A stretch of DNA of 64,000 nucleotides from positions 62,001 through 126,000 of the forward strand of contig JAJDCS010000043.1 of assembly GCA_029260715.1 (NCBI GenBank), written 5' to 3'. Source of the DNA: Phycisphaeraceae bacterium. GTDB taxonomy: Bacteria > Planctomycetota > Phycisphaerae > Phycisphaerales > Phycisphaeraceae. The position numbers and the translations under genes are program-made. Positions 36,043-47,999 of the stretch are shown here, piece by piece. Within the stretch, counting starts at the first letter, position 1. Each line of letters starts with the position of its first letter. Below the pieces are notes generated by a model. It had not been told where the DNA came from. It did no database searches and worked only from the letters and a program-made list of their open reading frames with translations.

Positions 36043-36933
36043 ATGCCCTCAGAACCAAAACCACAACCGGTGCTACGCATCGGCTTGCCCAAGGGCAGTT
36101 TGCAAGACGCGACGATTGACCTGTTCGCCAGGGCGGGGTTCAAGATCCGCCTCAACGACCGGTCGTACTTCCCCAGCATCGACGACGCCGAGCTACAGTT
36201 GATCATGTTCCGCGCCCAGGAGATGAGCCGGTACGTGGAAGACGGTGTGATCGACTTAGGCATTACCGGGCACGATTGGGTGCTGGAGAACCAGTCGGAC
36301 GTGCACGAGGTCTGCGAGCTGTCGTACTCAAAATCGACCAGCAAGCCGGCGCGGTGGGTCTTGGCGGTGCCCGACGAATCGCCGGTGACCAAGCCCGAGG
36401 AGTTGGCGGGCGGGATCATCGCCACCGAGTTGGTCAACGTGACCAAGGGCTACTTCGCCAAGCGGCAGGTTCCGGTGAAGAAGGTCGAGTTCAGTTGGGG
36501 CGCCACCGAGGTCAAGGCCAGGCTGGTCAGCGCGATCGTGGACATCACCGAGACGGGTTCGAGCCTGCGTGCGAACAACCTGCGCGTCATTGATACGATT
36601 TTGACGAGCACCACGCGGCTGGTGGTCAACCACGGCGCGTGGCAGGAGCCCGCCAAGCGCCAGAAGATCGAAGACTTGGTGCTGCTGCTGACCGGCGCGA
36701 TCGAGGGCAAGGCCAAGGTGGGCCTGAAAATGAACGTTCCGCGTGGCCGGCTAGACGCGGTGCTGAAGCTGCTGCCCGCGGAGCAGTCGCCGACGGTCAG
36801 CCCGTTGGCCGACGAAAAGTGGGTCGCGGTCGAGGTCGTTGTGGAAGGGCACACGGAGCGGGAGCTGCTGCCGCAACTGGTGCGGGGCGGCGCGACGGGC
36901 ATCATTACCTACAGCCTGAACAAGGTGATCTAG
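36043..36933 (+). CDS. hisG: ATP phosphoribosyltransferase, long form
   Basis: First step of histidine biosynthesis, condensing ATP with PRPP. Key parts: RIGLPKGSLQDATIDLFARA, the stretch DLGITGHDWVLENQ, FSWGATEVKARLVSAIVDIT with ETGSSLRANNL (PRPP loop), and a C-terminal ACT-like regulatory domain (about 225-296: AEQSPTVSPLADEKWVAVEV and GGATGIITYSLNKVI), which marks the hexameric HisG-long form inhibited by histidine. The ATG at 36043 is preferred, with AAAGGA 7-12 bases upstream. It sits alone, away from hisBC. Confidence 0.95.
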   Translation: MPSEPKPQPVLRIGLPKGSLQDATIDLFARAGFKIRLNDRSYFPSIDDAELQLIMFRAQEMSRYVEDGVIDLGITGHDWVLENQSDVHEVCELSYSKSTSKPARWVLAVPDESPVTKPEELAGGIIATELVNVTKGYFAKRQVPVKKVEFSWGATEVKARLVSAIVDITETGSSLRANNLRVIDTILTSTTRLVVNHGAWQEPAKRQKIEDLVLLLTGAIEGKAKVGLKMNVPRGRLDAVLKLLPAEQSPTVSPLADEKWVAVEVVVEGHTERELLPQLVRGGATGIITYSLNKVI

Positions 36934-37016
36934 GGCGTGAGTGACCGCCGCCAACACTGTTTGCCACTAGCGATCTAAAATACGGTACGTTGTGTGTCCA
37001 CGTTTGAGGCAGCCCG

Positions 37017-40000
37017 ATGCGAACAAGGCTGACAAGTTACTTAGCGGCTCTGCTGGTTGCGGTGGTTTGGTGGGGCGGCTGCGCGTCCGACCCCGGGCGG
37101 CGCGAGCCTGTGACCATCGAGCCCAGCACCCATACCCCGGGCGTGGCGTCCGGCCGGATTGGCGGCGGTGTGCCGGTCCCCAGCGGGCTTGAGCCCAAAG
37201 ACGTCCAGCCATACAAGGCGGCCGATCTGAAAAAAGCGGCGATGCACCTGGAGCAGGTTGTGGCGGCGTTGCCTCGTCCCGGATACCTGCCCGCGCAGGC
37301 CGATGACGCCCAAGACGAGCGCCAGCCGGATTTTTTGTCGCCGTCTGCTGAAGCGGAGCCGCCCCTCGCCGCGCAGCACGCGTATTTGATAGGCCGCCAG
37401 GCTTGGCTCGAACGTCAAAACTTTGAAGCGATCAGACACCTTCAAGCCGCTCAACGCCTGGCGCCGCGGTCGGCGCAGGTGCTGCGTCTGCTTGGCAGGA
37501 TTTATATGGGCACGGGCAACCGCGTCCGTGCCGGGACGTACCTTGAAAAAGCCGTCGAGGCCGACGCGCGGGACGTGGAGAGCCTGTTTTGGCTGGGCCG
37601 CTTGGCCAGCGAACAAGGGCGGTGGGACGAGACGATTGTAACGCTGGCGTACGCGGCGGGGCTGAAGGGCCAGGGCGAAACCGATTCCGCGATGGGCCCG
37701 CTGATCGAACATTTCCTGGGGCAGGCGCTGGCGCACGAAGGCTATGACCAAGCGGCGGTGGAGCGGCTCGGCGCGTTTCTGACTCAAAGCGAAGAGGTTT
37801 TTGACCGGACAACCGGCATGGCCCGTTTGATGGCGCTACTTGACCGCCAGCGCGACGCGACGTGGCAGACCGTCGGCGACGCGTACAACCGGCTCAACCG
37901 CGCCGCCGAAGCGTTGGAGGCCTACCGCCAGGCCGCGCGCTTGCAGCAGCCGCAAGGGCTGTCCAGTGCGCTGGCGCGTCGGCTGGTCTACACGGCGGTA
38001 CGCCTCGGCAGGGACCAAGACGCCACGGACGCGGCGTTGGATTACGTGAGGGACGCGGGGGCGGACGGCGTAGCGCTTGGGCTGATCCGGTACCTGTCCG
38101 ACCGCGGTGTTGACCGGACGGGGCTGGTCGGGGCGATGCGAGCGATCTACGAACAGAGCGACCGGGTGGGCGCATTGGCGATCGCGATCGCGGAACTGTC
38201 CGACCCGGCTTCAGCGGGCGGTATTCTGTCTGACCACCTTTTAACCAACCCCAGTGACCGTGTGGTATTTGAGCACTTGGCTCGGCTGCACGCCCCGGGC
38301 AAGGCCCTGGCCGATCGCGGCTTGGGCGGGTTGCTCGAGACGACGATCAAGATTATCGAGTCGCTGCCAAGCGCCGCCCAGGAGTATGCCGCGATCTTTT
38401 TGGACGCCATCGACGACCCGTCTAGCGTGCTCAGCGCGTTGGGGTCATTGCCCGAAGCGACCCGTCAGCGACCGATGGCGCGTTTTGTGGCTGCCAAGAC
38501 GCGGATCCGTTTGGGGCAGACGGATCAAGCCTTGGAGCAATTGCGGCTGGCCGTGGCCGATGACGCCGACCTTGCCCCGCCCCGGATCGAGTTGGCCCGG
38601 CTGCTCGTCGAGCAAGGCGACGTGGACCAAGCGGACCAACTGCTTGAGGCGCTTTCTGATCACGGCGACATGGACGTGGTCCGGCTGAAGCTGAGCATCA
38701 TGCTGCGACGCGGGCAGGTCGCCGACGCCGCCAAGTTCATCGACGGTCTGATGGCTCAGCACCCGTCCAATACGGTGGAGCTTGTCGTTGAAAAAGCCAA
38801 GCTATACCTGACCACGGGCGACGCCCAGCAGGCCCACACCACGCTGCGCGAGGCCTTGAAGAACTACCCATCGACGCCGCTGCTGTACGAATGGCTGATC
38901 CGCTTGTACCGCTCGAACCAGTTGCCCGACGCCCAGGGCGATTACAAGCAAGTTGTTGAGCAGATGCTCGCGACGATCCCCCACACGAAAGTCGCCCGCA
39001 CCGAGCGGGCCAGGCTGCTGTTGGCGTCGAAGCGGTACGACCAAGCCGAGCCGCTGCTACGCGGCATGATCGAGCAAGACCCCGACGACCTGAACCTGCT
39101 CGACCCGTTGCTGTTGCTGTTGACACAAACCGACCGCGCCGCCCAGGCCGATGAGATGATCGAATCCCGCTTGGCGAAGATGCCCAACGACCGACAACTG
39201 CTCACCGTGGCGCTTCAGCACTACCGCCGCCAGGAAAACCAAAAAAAGCAGGCACAGATCGCGCTGCGGCTGTTTACCGATCTGCTCTCGGATCAGCCGC
39301 GAAACCTGAACGACCTTAATTTGTTGATCAATATCCTGGCTGAAACCGGTCAGCGCCGGCAGGCGGAGTCATTGCTTCATGAGCAGCTAGACGCCCAGCC
39401 TGAAGACCCGGGCTTGCTCGCGCTGGCCCAACAGCACTACACCCGGGTCAACGACCCCGACAAATTATTCGAGGTGACGGAACGCTTGCTGTTTTTGCGT
39501 GACCCGGGTCCGGTGCGTGCCTACACGCTGGCGAAGCTCTACCGCCAGCACAAGAAGCCGGGTAAAGCCGTCGAGGTGCTCACCGGCGCGCTGGAAGACC
39601 CCGGCGAATACGCGGACGTGCTGGTGAACGCGTTGGGGCAGGCGTTGATCGATATCGGCAGGCCCGGCGACGCGGACGGGCAATACCGCGACCTCATCAA
39701 GCGGTTCCCGCAGCACGCGGTGGCGTTTAAGTTCGGCTGGGCGATGCAGTGCGACCGTCGCGGCGATAAGCAGCGGGCTGAGGGGTTGCTGCTGGACGTG
39801 CTTAAAGACACCCCCGATCACGCCCTGGCCAACAACGCACTGGGGTACTCGTGGGCGGACAAGGGCCAGAACCTGCAGCGCGCCAAAGAGATGATCAGCC
39901 TCGCGCTCGAGGCAGACCCGGACAGCGCTGCTTATTTAGACTCCATGGGCTGGGTCTTGTACAAGCTGGGGCGGTTCAACGAGGCGGTGACGTGGCTGCA

Positions 40001-40466
40001 ACGGGCCACCGCGGCGCCGGGCGGGGAATACCCCGTGATCCTCGACCACCTGGGCGACGGGCTCTACCGCGTGGGCCGCCACGACATGGCTGCGTCCATG
40101 TGGCGCCAGGCGCAGACGGTGTTATCCAAAGAAGACGCGCGTGAAGACCCCGAGCTTGTGGGCATGGCCGACCGGTTGGGGCAAAAGCTCCAGGCGGTTA
40201 AAGACAAGCAACCCGTCGGCGTCGCCGACGCGCCGGGCGCGCCGCAAGAGGAGCTATCCCAAGAAGACCCCGACGAAGAGCAGCCGTCAAATCTGCCGGC
40301 CGCGGCCGTTGATCAGCCGGGCGACAGGGCCGGCCAAATGGAAGAGCCCAACCACAACCAGCCTCCGCCCAAGCCGCTTGATCCCACCGCACCACCCCAT
40401 ACTGAGCCGACGCAGATACAGCCCTCAGCCACACCCGTGGACAAACCTCAACCGGTTTCGCCATAA
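37017..40466 (+). CDS. Large TPR-repeat lipoprotein
   Basis: An 1149-residue protein with a lipoprotein signal: MRTRLTSYLAALLVAVVWWG then a lipobox cysteine (GGC, Cys23). Most of the chain is tetratricopeptide repeats, e.g. RQNFEAIRHLQAAQRLAPRS, QVLRLLGRIYMGTGNRVRAG, AARLQQPQ, QARIALRLF-type helices and the strong C-terminal pair ALANNALGYSWADKGQNLQR and YLDSMGWVLYKLGRFNEAVT. The last 100 residues are proline and glutamine rich, probably disordered. It is likely an outer- or inner-membrane-anchored scaffold; TPR lipoproteins of this kind occur with exopolysaccharide/PEP-CTERM systems, but no exosortase gene is here to confirm this. Confidence 0.85.
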   Translation: MRTRLTSYLAALLVAVVWWGGCASDPGRREPVTIEPSTHTPGVASGRIGGGVPVPSGLEPKDVQPYKAADLKKAAMHLEQVVAALPRPGYLPAQADDAQDERQPDFLSPSAEAEPPLAAQHAYLIGRQAWLERQNFEAIRHLQAAQRLAPRSAQVLRLLGRIYMGTGNRVRAGTYLEKAVEADARDVESLFWLGRLASEQGRWDETIVTLAYAAGLKGQGETDSAMGPLIEHFLGQALAHEGYDQAAVERLGAFLTQSEEVFDRTTGMARLMALLDRQRDATWQTVGDAYNRLNRAAEALEAYRQAARLQQPQGLSSALARRLVYTAVRLGRDQDATDAALDYVRDAGADGVALGLIRYLSDRGVDRTGLVGAMRAIYEQSDRVGALAIAIAELSDPASAGGILSDHLLTNPSDRVVFEHLARLHAPGKALADRGLGGLLETTIKIIESLPSAAQEYAAIFLDAIDDPSSVLSALGSLPEATRQRPMARFVAAKTRIRLGQTDQALEQLRLAVADDADLAPPRIELARLLVEQGDVDQADQLLEALSDHGDMDVVRLKLSIMLRRGQVADAAKFIDGLMAQHPSNTVELVVEKAKLYLTTGDAQQAHTTLREALKNYPSTPLLYEWLIRLYRSNQLPDAQGDYKQVVEQMLATIPHTKVARTERARLLLASKRYDQAEPLLRGMIEQDPDDLNLLDPLLLLLTQTDRAAQADEMIESRLAKMPNDRQLLTVALQHYRRQENQKKQAQIALRLFTDLLSDQPRNLNDLNLLINILAETGQRRQAESLLHEQLDAQPEDPGLLALAQQHYTRVNDPDKLFEVTERLLFLRDPGPVRAYTLAKLYRQHKKPGKAVEVLTGALEDPGEYADVLVNALGQALIDIGRPGDADGQYRDLIKRFPQHAVAFKFGWAMQCDRRGDKQRAEGLLLDVLKDTPDHALANNALGYSWADKGQNLQRAKEMISLALEADPDSAAYLDSMGWVLYKLGRFNEAVTWLQRATAAPGGEYPVILDHLGDGLYRVGRHDMAASMWRQAQTVLSKEDAREDPELVGMADRLGQKLQAVKDKQPVGVADAPGAPQEELSQEDPDEEQPSNLPAAAVDQPGDRAGQMEEPNHNQPPPKPLDPTAPPHTEPTQIQPSATPVDKPQPVSP

Positions 40467-40555
40467 CTCTAAACCCCGGTGAAGAACCGGCTGTGGCCGC
40501 CGCGACGAGACCCGGGTTTTCACGCGTCCGCCGGCTCCATATAGCCCTTGGCGCA

Positions 40556-40585
40556 TTGGTGAATCACCCCGGATCGTGCTAAAAT
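40556..40585 (+). promoter_or_regulatory. Candidate gyrB promoter
   Basis: TTGGTG (40556-40561), an 18-base spacer and TAAAAT (40580-40585). It would start a transcript about 115 bases before the gyrB ATG. Confidence 0.5.
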
Positions 40586-40684
40586 AACAGTTCAAATATA
40601 ACCCGGCGGGGCGGTGCCCAAGCCGGTGTAAAAAAGCCCATGATGTAGAGCCGCCGGAGCCCTTTGAGTGACCGGCAGGCCTGA

Positions 40685-43288
<2,604 letters not shown>

Positions 43289-43385
43289 GAGGGGCGTGAT
43301 TATGGGACACATTTGCCTTGGGCGGACTTCGCTACAGTCACGCGGTTAAAGATGCCCCCAATCGATTGGAGTCGGTGAACGACAA

Positions 43386-44492
43386 ATGAAAAAAACCGGG
43401 ACTAACAAAACTCGTATCACGTGGATGTGGCTGATTGGGGTGATCGTGGATTCGGTATGCCTCAGCCCATTTGCTAGTGCGGCTAGTTTTACGCCGTTGG
43501 GTGATCTTTCAGGGGGAGATTTCTATAGTCAAGCGTATGCGGTGTCAGCTGATGGGAAAGTCGTCGTTGGAACAAGCAATTCCAGTCGAGGGTATGAGCC
43601 TTTTCGATGGAGCGTTGAAACCGAAATGATTGGTTTGAACGGTCTGCCGACTGGTTCTGCTCAAGCCGTGTCAGCAGATGGGTCTGTTATTGTCGGCTCT
43701 GCTCGTAGCACCATGATTTCTACAAGTGCTTTCAGATGGACGGAGGAGACGGGGATGGTATTTTTACAGACATTTCCAGTATACAGTACAGCCTCGGCGG
43801 TGACAGCAGACGGATCGATCATATTCGGTTTATCCGGGGTTAACGACACTGCCGCCCGTTGGCCTGCTACCGAGGGTGTCGAGAACTTCAATCTCCCTTT
43901 TTCCGATGTCGCTGGTACCTCTGCAGACGGTTCTGTAGTCGTGGGGGCAAGGCCTACAGGAGCCGCACGTTGGACCCAAGCCACAGGGTGGCAATCGTTG
44001 GGAAGCGGTCGCCGTGCCTACGCTGTGTCCGCCGATGGTTCGGTTATCGTGGGGCACCGCTATACAATTATAGAGGATGAGCTATTTACTGACGGGTTCA
44101 GATGGACACAAGAGGATGGGATAATTATTTTGGGGCCGGGTAGTGCCTACGGCGTGTCAGCCAACGGCTCAATTACGGTCGGAACTACGGATGATCTTTC
44201 CGGGTACGCCTTTATTTGGGATGAGATTGATGGAACACGTAGCATCAAGGAAATGCTCTCCGGAGTGGGCATTGATCTAACCGGTTGGACTCTACGCCAG
44301 GCAACCGGTGTATCAGCCAACGGTAAGATCATCGTCGGTACCGGCCTAAACCCTGATGGAAATATGGAAGCATGGCTTGCAGACTTGACGGGTGTGATCC
44401 CCGAGCCGAGTACAGCTGCAATAGTGATGGGCTTGGCGGGGTTGTCCCTGAAGCAACGTCGTCGCAGGATGTCTGTGACTAAGCCCGTCTGA
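43386..44492 (+). CDS. HAF-repeat PEP-CTERM protein
   Basis: Exported protein of 368 residues. The N-terminal signal (KTRITWMWLIGVIVDSVCLS) is followed by at least six HAF-type repeats of the form AYAVSADGKVVVG, AQAVSADGSVIVGSA, ASAVTADGSIIFG, VAGTSADGSVVVGARP, AYAVSADGSVIVGH and AYGVSANGSITVG, probably a beta-propeller-like or solenoid surface protein. The C-terminus is a PEP-CTERM sorting tag: IPEPSTAAIVMGLAGLSL then basic KQRRRR. Such tags are cut by exosortase during export to the surface or extracellular matrix. Base composition is lower in GC than gyrB upstream. Confidence 0.88.
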   Translation: MKKTGTNKTRITWMWLIGVIVDSVCLSPFASAASFTPLGDLSGGDFYSQAYAVSADGKVVVGTSNSSRGYEPFRWSVETEMIGLNGLPTGSAQAVSADGSVIVGSARSTMISTSAFRWTEETGMVFLQTFPVYSTASAVTADGSIIFGLSGVNDTAARWPATEGVENFNLPFSDVAGTSADGSVVVGARPTGAARWTQATGWQSLGSGRRAYAVSADGSVIVGHRYTIIEDELFTDGFRWTQEDGIIILGPGSAYGVSANGSITVGTTDDLSGYAFIWDEIDGTRSIKEMLSGVGIDLTGWTLRQATGVSANGKIIVGTGLNPDGNMEAWLADLTGVIPEPSTAAIVMGLAGLSLKQRRRRMSVTKPV

Positions 44493-44524
44493 GGTGGGTG
44501 TGTTGCAGGCAATGGCCGCTACCA

Positions 44525-44558
44525 CTGGGGCATCCGCCTTAGGCGGACTTAGCCCCAG
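44525..44558. repeat. Structured dispersed repeat (nested hairpin), copy 2
   Basis: Outer stem CTGGGGC (44525-44531)/GCCCCAG (44552-44558) encloses the core TCCGCC/GGCGGA (44533-44538, 44542-44547) with loop TTA. Same core as 11219 and 51231, but a different, still perfectly paired outer stem. It lies between two PEP-CTERM genes. Confidence 0.7.
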
Positions 44559-44653
44559 CCGCACATATTTGACCTTCCTGCCGGGCACCGTTGCGGGTAC
44601 AATAACAGCCCCCCAGAGAGTTCCCGCTACGAAAACCAAACAGGAGATTACAG

Positions 44654-45430
44654 ATGGGTGTGAAGATAATAACCGGGTGGGCTGTGGCGTTGTTGTTTTT
44701 CTCGTTGGCGACGGCTGGACACGCGGAGATGATTGTCATCGCCAACCCGGGGTTCGAGAACAGGACCGGGCAGACGGTGTTTAACGAGTTCACGTTTGAC
44801 GATCCCATTGGCTGGTCGCGTCACGACCCGAACAACATCATCCCGCTGTCGGGCGTTTTTATTGGCACGCTTGAGCCTAGCGGCGTAGATTTTTTCAACT
44901 CCACCCCGCCGGAGGGGAGCCTTGTCGGCCTTTTATTCGTGAGGGACAACGAGCTTGGGCAGGGCGAGTTCGGTTATGTCCAGACGCTGTCGGCTTTGCT
45001 TGAAGCCAACACGCGGTACGACCTAAGCGTGGCGGTGGGCAACATCGCGTCGGGCACAGCCCAGTCGGGCGAGTTTTTCAATCTCGACGAGTTCCCTGGG
45101 TATCGTGTGGAGTTGCTAGCTGGCGGGCAGGTCATCGCCCAAGACAACAACACCCTCGCCGGGTCGATCCCCGAAGCCGAGTTTAGGACCAGCCTCGTTT
45201 CGGTCGACATCGGCCAAACCCACGCCCTGCTCGGTCAGCCGCTGGCGATCCGGCTGGTTAATCTGAACGTGATACCGGATGGGTATGACGCGACGGACTC
45301 ACCGGACCTTGAAGTTGATTTCGACGACGTGCAACTCGAAGCGACGCTGATCCCCGAGCCGGGGGCGTGTCTGCTGCTTGCGGTTGGTTGGTGCGGGTTG
45401 TTGGTGAGCGGCGGGCGGGGCCGAGCGTAG
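44654..45430 (+). CDS. PEP-CTERM sorting-domain protein
   Basis: Exported protein of 258 residues with a signal peptide (IITGWAVALLFFSLATAGHA) and a jelly-roll-like beta domain: VIANPGFENRTGQ at the start and LEVDFDDVQLEATL at the end, a pattern common in PEP-CTERM cargo that resembles carbohydrate-binding modules. The C-terminal tag is IPEPGACLLLAVGWCGLLVS then GGRGRA. The ATG follows a CAGGAG Shine-Dalgarno. Ligand unknown. Confidence 0.85.
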   Translation: MGVKIITGWAVALLFFSLATAGHAEMIVIANPGFENRTGQTVFNEFTFDDPIGWSRHDPNNIIPLSGVFIGTLEPSGVDFFNSTPPEGSLVGLLFVRDNELGQGEFGYVQTLSALLEANTRYDLSVAVGNIASGTAQSGEFFNLDEFPGYRVELLAGGQVIAQDNNTLAGSIPEAEFRTSLVSVDIGQTHALLGQPLAIRLVNLNVIPDGYDATDSPDLEVDFDDVQLEATLIPEPGACLLLAVGWCGLLVSGGRGRA

Positions 45431-45589
45431 CACAGGCATCGGGCACGCGGTTGTGGGTCGCTCCGCGATCGGCATTGAGCCCGTCGGGCTCGTTTGAGTG
45501 TACAATTGGGGTCGCGTCATACGGACGATTCTCCGCACTCCATTGTGGGTGGCAGCGAGGGCGTATTCCTTGCAACACAACACCGCGTC

Positions 45590-45955
45590 ATGGGCATCAT
45601 TCTTATTTTCATCGCCGGGGCCGGTATGGGGCTGGGGCTGCTGGTGAGCGGGGGCCTTATCGCGGTCAGTGTGCTGGCGGTCTACCCGATCGGCAAGCAC
45701 CGCCGCAACGCCCGGGTGGTGATGCCCGTGGTTTCGTTGGTGACCGGTGCGGTGTTTGTTCTGCTCGTGCAGTTCTACCCATACGGGCCTGTCAATCCGG
45801 GCAGTGACTACGGTGTCTTAGCGAAGAACTGGTTTATCGCCGCGTGCGGGTACGCGATGGCGCCCGGGTGGGGCGTGCTGGCGGGCACGCTGTCGATGCT
45901 AGCGTGTCCGCGCGAGCAGCCATCCTACAAAATTGATGACGTTGGTTTATCGTGA
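45590..45955 (+). CDS. Small hypothetical membrane protein
   Basis: About 121 residues with three hydrophobic helices (GIILIFIAGAGMGLGLLVS continuing into GGLIAVSVLAVYPI; VVMPVVSLVTGAVFVLLVQF; a third near AMAPGWGVLAGTLSMLAC). The ATG at 45590 is preferred since it directly precedes the first helix; the frame is open to 45494. Family not recognised. It lies after the PEP-CTERM gene and before repeat elements. Confidence 0.5.
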   Translation: MGIILIFIAGAGMGLGLLVSGGLIAVSVLAVYPIGKHRRNARVVMPVVSLVTGAVFVLLVQFYPYGPVNPGSDYGVLAKNWFIAACGYAMAPGWGVLAGTLSMLACPREQPSYKIDDVGLS

Positions 45956-45959
45956 ATTC

Positions 45960-45990
45960 GCACATAGCAGCCTGCGGCGTGCTGTGTGGC
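45960..45990. repeat. CACACAGCA-type hairpin repeat, copy 1
   Basis: CACATAGCA (45961-45969) faces TGCTGTGTG (45980-45988) with one wobble; the loop contains GCCTGCGGC. The same unit with perfect arms is at 51110-51139, each continuing as GGCACC. Confidence 0.6.
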
Positions 45991-46005
45991 ACCATGGCGC
46001 ATGAT

Positions 46006-46066
46006 GGTGACGCATCTCGGTTCGGCACGGCCGACTCGCTAACGCTCGCTGGCCGTGGCACCCGGC
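46006..46066 (+). repeat. REP-like element, copy 4 (remote)
   Basis: TTCGGCACGGCCGACTCGCT followed by AACGCTCGCTGGCCGTGGCA then CCCGGC matches REP copies 1-3 around the RAYT gene 28 kb away. It lies just downstream of a hairpin repeat and between convergent genes. Confidence 0.8.
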
Positions 46067-46119
46067 TGGCTGTGGCACCCCGGCTACGAAACTGGGGCAC
46101 CCGGCGGTGGTCATTGGAT

Positions 46120-47721
46120 TTAATCAGATCGACGACGATAGATGAAACTCGCACTGAACAAGCTCAGGATGGCAGCGGTAGACGGTTCAGGGACAGACCA
46201 GATTGCGAAACCTTGACGATCGTCTGCTAATTCGAAAAAGTAGGCCACCTGGCCGAGATTGTTAAAACTATCGTTTTTCTGCGTCGTTCTAGGAATGCTA
46301 AAGGAGGTGAGAGTACTGCCGAGCAGTGCATCACCCTGACGCACGACTGGCAGCAGACCAAATCTTTCATCGTAAAAAAAGATACCGGAACGAACGCTAT
46401 CTCCGTTAGGGGTGTCGGCAAGAGATGCCCTAAAGACGATTTGTCCTTGATCGTTGAGATGAGCGAATAATCCAAAATCCACAAAAATGTCAGTGCTATG
46501 AGGTGCGGATTGCCCAGTACGGGCAATCTGCAGCAAGACATTTGTCCCATCACCAAGGTATACGCCCTTGTCGTCGTTGTCTCCTCCACTAGTACCGGTT
46601 AAAGATGCAAGAAAAGCAGCTTGTCCTGCCTCATCGATTGTTGGAAGTCCCAGCCCCGCAATCGTGCCGTTGCCGTCGGGAGCGGTATATCCCGTCCGGA
46701 TTATTTCTATGAGGTCAGTCGCACCGTTCCCCATATAGATACCGTCGTTAAAGTAAATACCATCAGGACTAGTGCCGCCAGTTATAGAAGCACGGAATGT
46801 GGCCTGACCGGCGTTGTTAAGGTCTGGCGATTCAAAACGTAAAAACTGTCCGTTGCCATCGGGAACAGTCTGGCCCTCTCTTGCGATCTGCACAGGGGCT
46901 GCTTCCCCATCACCTCGGTAAATACCAAAGTTGTCGGTGGAGCCACCTATCGTATCGCTCAGTGAAGCTGTAAACGCAGCTTGTCCAGCTTCGTTGAGGG
47001 CAGGTATCTCCAAAAAGGAGAATATGCCATTACCATCTGTAGCGTTCTGCCCCCTACGCGCGATCTCTACCAGGCTGTTACCACCGTCGTTACGGAAGAT
47101 GCCCTCGTCGCCGGTAAAGTCGTCATCGGAGTCCCTAAGTTCGGAAAAAAACAATGTCTGGTTCGCGTTGTTGAGTTTGGAGGCGGGGAAATTCCAGATC
47201 ACGCCGTTGCCATCAGGGGGGGATTGTCCCTTACGTATGATTGGTGTTGTTGTCCCATCCCAAGCAAAGAGGCCTTCGTTGTCATTGTCACCGTCTTGCG
47301 TGTTGTTGAGTGAGGCCTTAAAGCCAATCTGACCTGCTTTATTGAGGCCGGTAAGGAATAGATCAGAAAAGCTTCCATTCCCGTCAGGCGACACTTGGCC
47401 TTTGCGGATGATTTGTGTTGTTTTTCCACTGTCCCAGAGAAAGATGCCTTGGTTGTCACTATCCCCGCCACTGGTGTTGCTAAGAGAACTATGGAAAGCA
47501 AGCTGTCCTTTGTCGTTCAGAATAGGATTATTATTAAAAAGAAAATCCAAATCCGACAAAAGTCCGTTGCCGTCTGGAGCTAATTGGCCCTCAAAAACGA
47601 CGACTTGTGTCGTACCTGTCGCGGCGTGGGAAAGAGTTGGGCATAGAGCAGTGGCCACAAAAACTACAAAGCTACAATTTGCTATGTGCCAAGCTGAGTA
47701 CATCTGGTATTTCCCTCTCAC
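46120..47721 (-). CDS. NxxGxxAF tandem-repeat PEP-CTERM protein
   Basis: Exported 533-residue protein. A signal peptide (ANCSFVVFVATALCPTLSHA) is followed by about eight to nine repeats of roughly 55 residues, each with PDGNG, LNxAGQxAFxASL (for instance ALNEAGQAAFTASLSD, TIDEAGQAAFLASLTG, DLNNAGQATFRASITG) and an IxRxGQ ending. This is the choice-of-anchor NxxGxxAF family. The C-terminal tag VPEPSTAAILSLFSASFIYR plus RRSD is a PEP-CTERM signal. GC content is clearly lower than in flanking housekeeping genes. Starts at 47721 or 47703 are both possible. Role presumably at the cell surface or matrix. Confidence 0.88.
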   Translation of the reverse strand: MRGKYQMYSAWHIANCSFVVFVATALCPTLSHAATGTTQVVVFEGQLAPDGNGLLSDLDFLFNNNPILNDKGQLAFHSSLSNTSGGDSDNQGIFLWDSGKTTQIIRKGQVSPDGNGSFSDLFLTGLNKAGQIGFKASLNNTQDGDNDNEGLFAWDGTTTPIIRKGQSPPDGNGVIWNFPASKLNNANQTLFFSELRDSDDDFTGDEGIFRNDGGNSLVEIARRGQNATDGNGIFSFLEIPALNEAGQAAFTASLSDTIGGSTDNFGIYRGDGEAAPVQIAREGQTVPDGNGQFLRFESPDLNNAGQATFRASITGGTSPDGIYFNDGIYMGNGATDLIEIIRTGYTAPDGNGTIAGLGLPTIDEAGQAAFLASLTGTSGGDNDDKGVYLGDGTNVLLQIARTGQSAPHSTDIFVDFGLFAHLNDQGQIVFRASLADTPNGDSVRSGIFFYDERFGLLPVVRQGDALLGSTLTSFSIPRTTQKNDSFNNLGQVAYFFELADDRQGFAIWSVPEPSTAAILSLFSASFIYRRRSD

Positions 47722-47999
47722 TAACTTCCTCGTCAGAAATGGCGGTGAAGTGGAAACATTTCAGTTAATGTAACAATACTTCTGATTGTGAATTGAATTG
47801 AATTAAATGAATAGTCCGAAAAGTATACCCTATATGAGGGCAATTGTAAATACATTATAAAAAATTATCGTGTGTTTGTGTCGAGCCGGGTAGGATCGGC
47901 ACTCATGCAGGGCAATTTGTGGAGATAGGGTATTTGTAATGCCGGGCAAGATGCCTGGCCTACTTATTGAAATTACCTGTGGACGGTGCCCATCCTGTG
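47722..47999. other. AT-rich intergenic region
   Basis: No gene seen in about 280 bases. It contains tandem GAATT units (about 47790-47805), an AT-rich stretch at 47820-47870 likely to hold the promoter of the minus-strand repeat protein, and a short dispersed repeat at 47944-47972 shared with 6021-6051. Confidence 0.5.
47944..47972 (+). repeat. Short dispersed repeat, copy 2
   Basis: GGCAAGATGCCTGGCCTACT and following bases; one mismatch to the copy at 6021-6051 over about 22 bases. CCGGGC and GCCTGG around AAGAT can form a small hairpin with one G-T pair. Confidence 0.45.
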
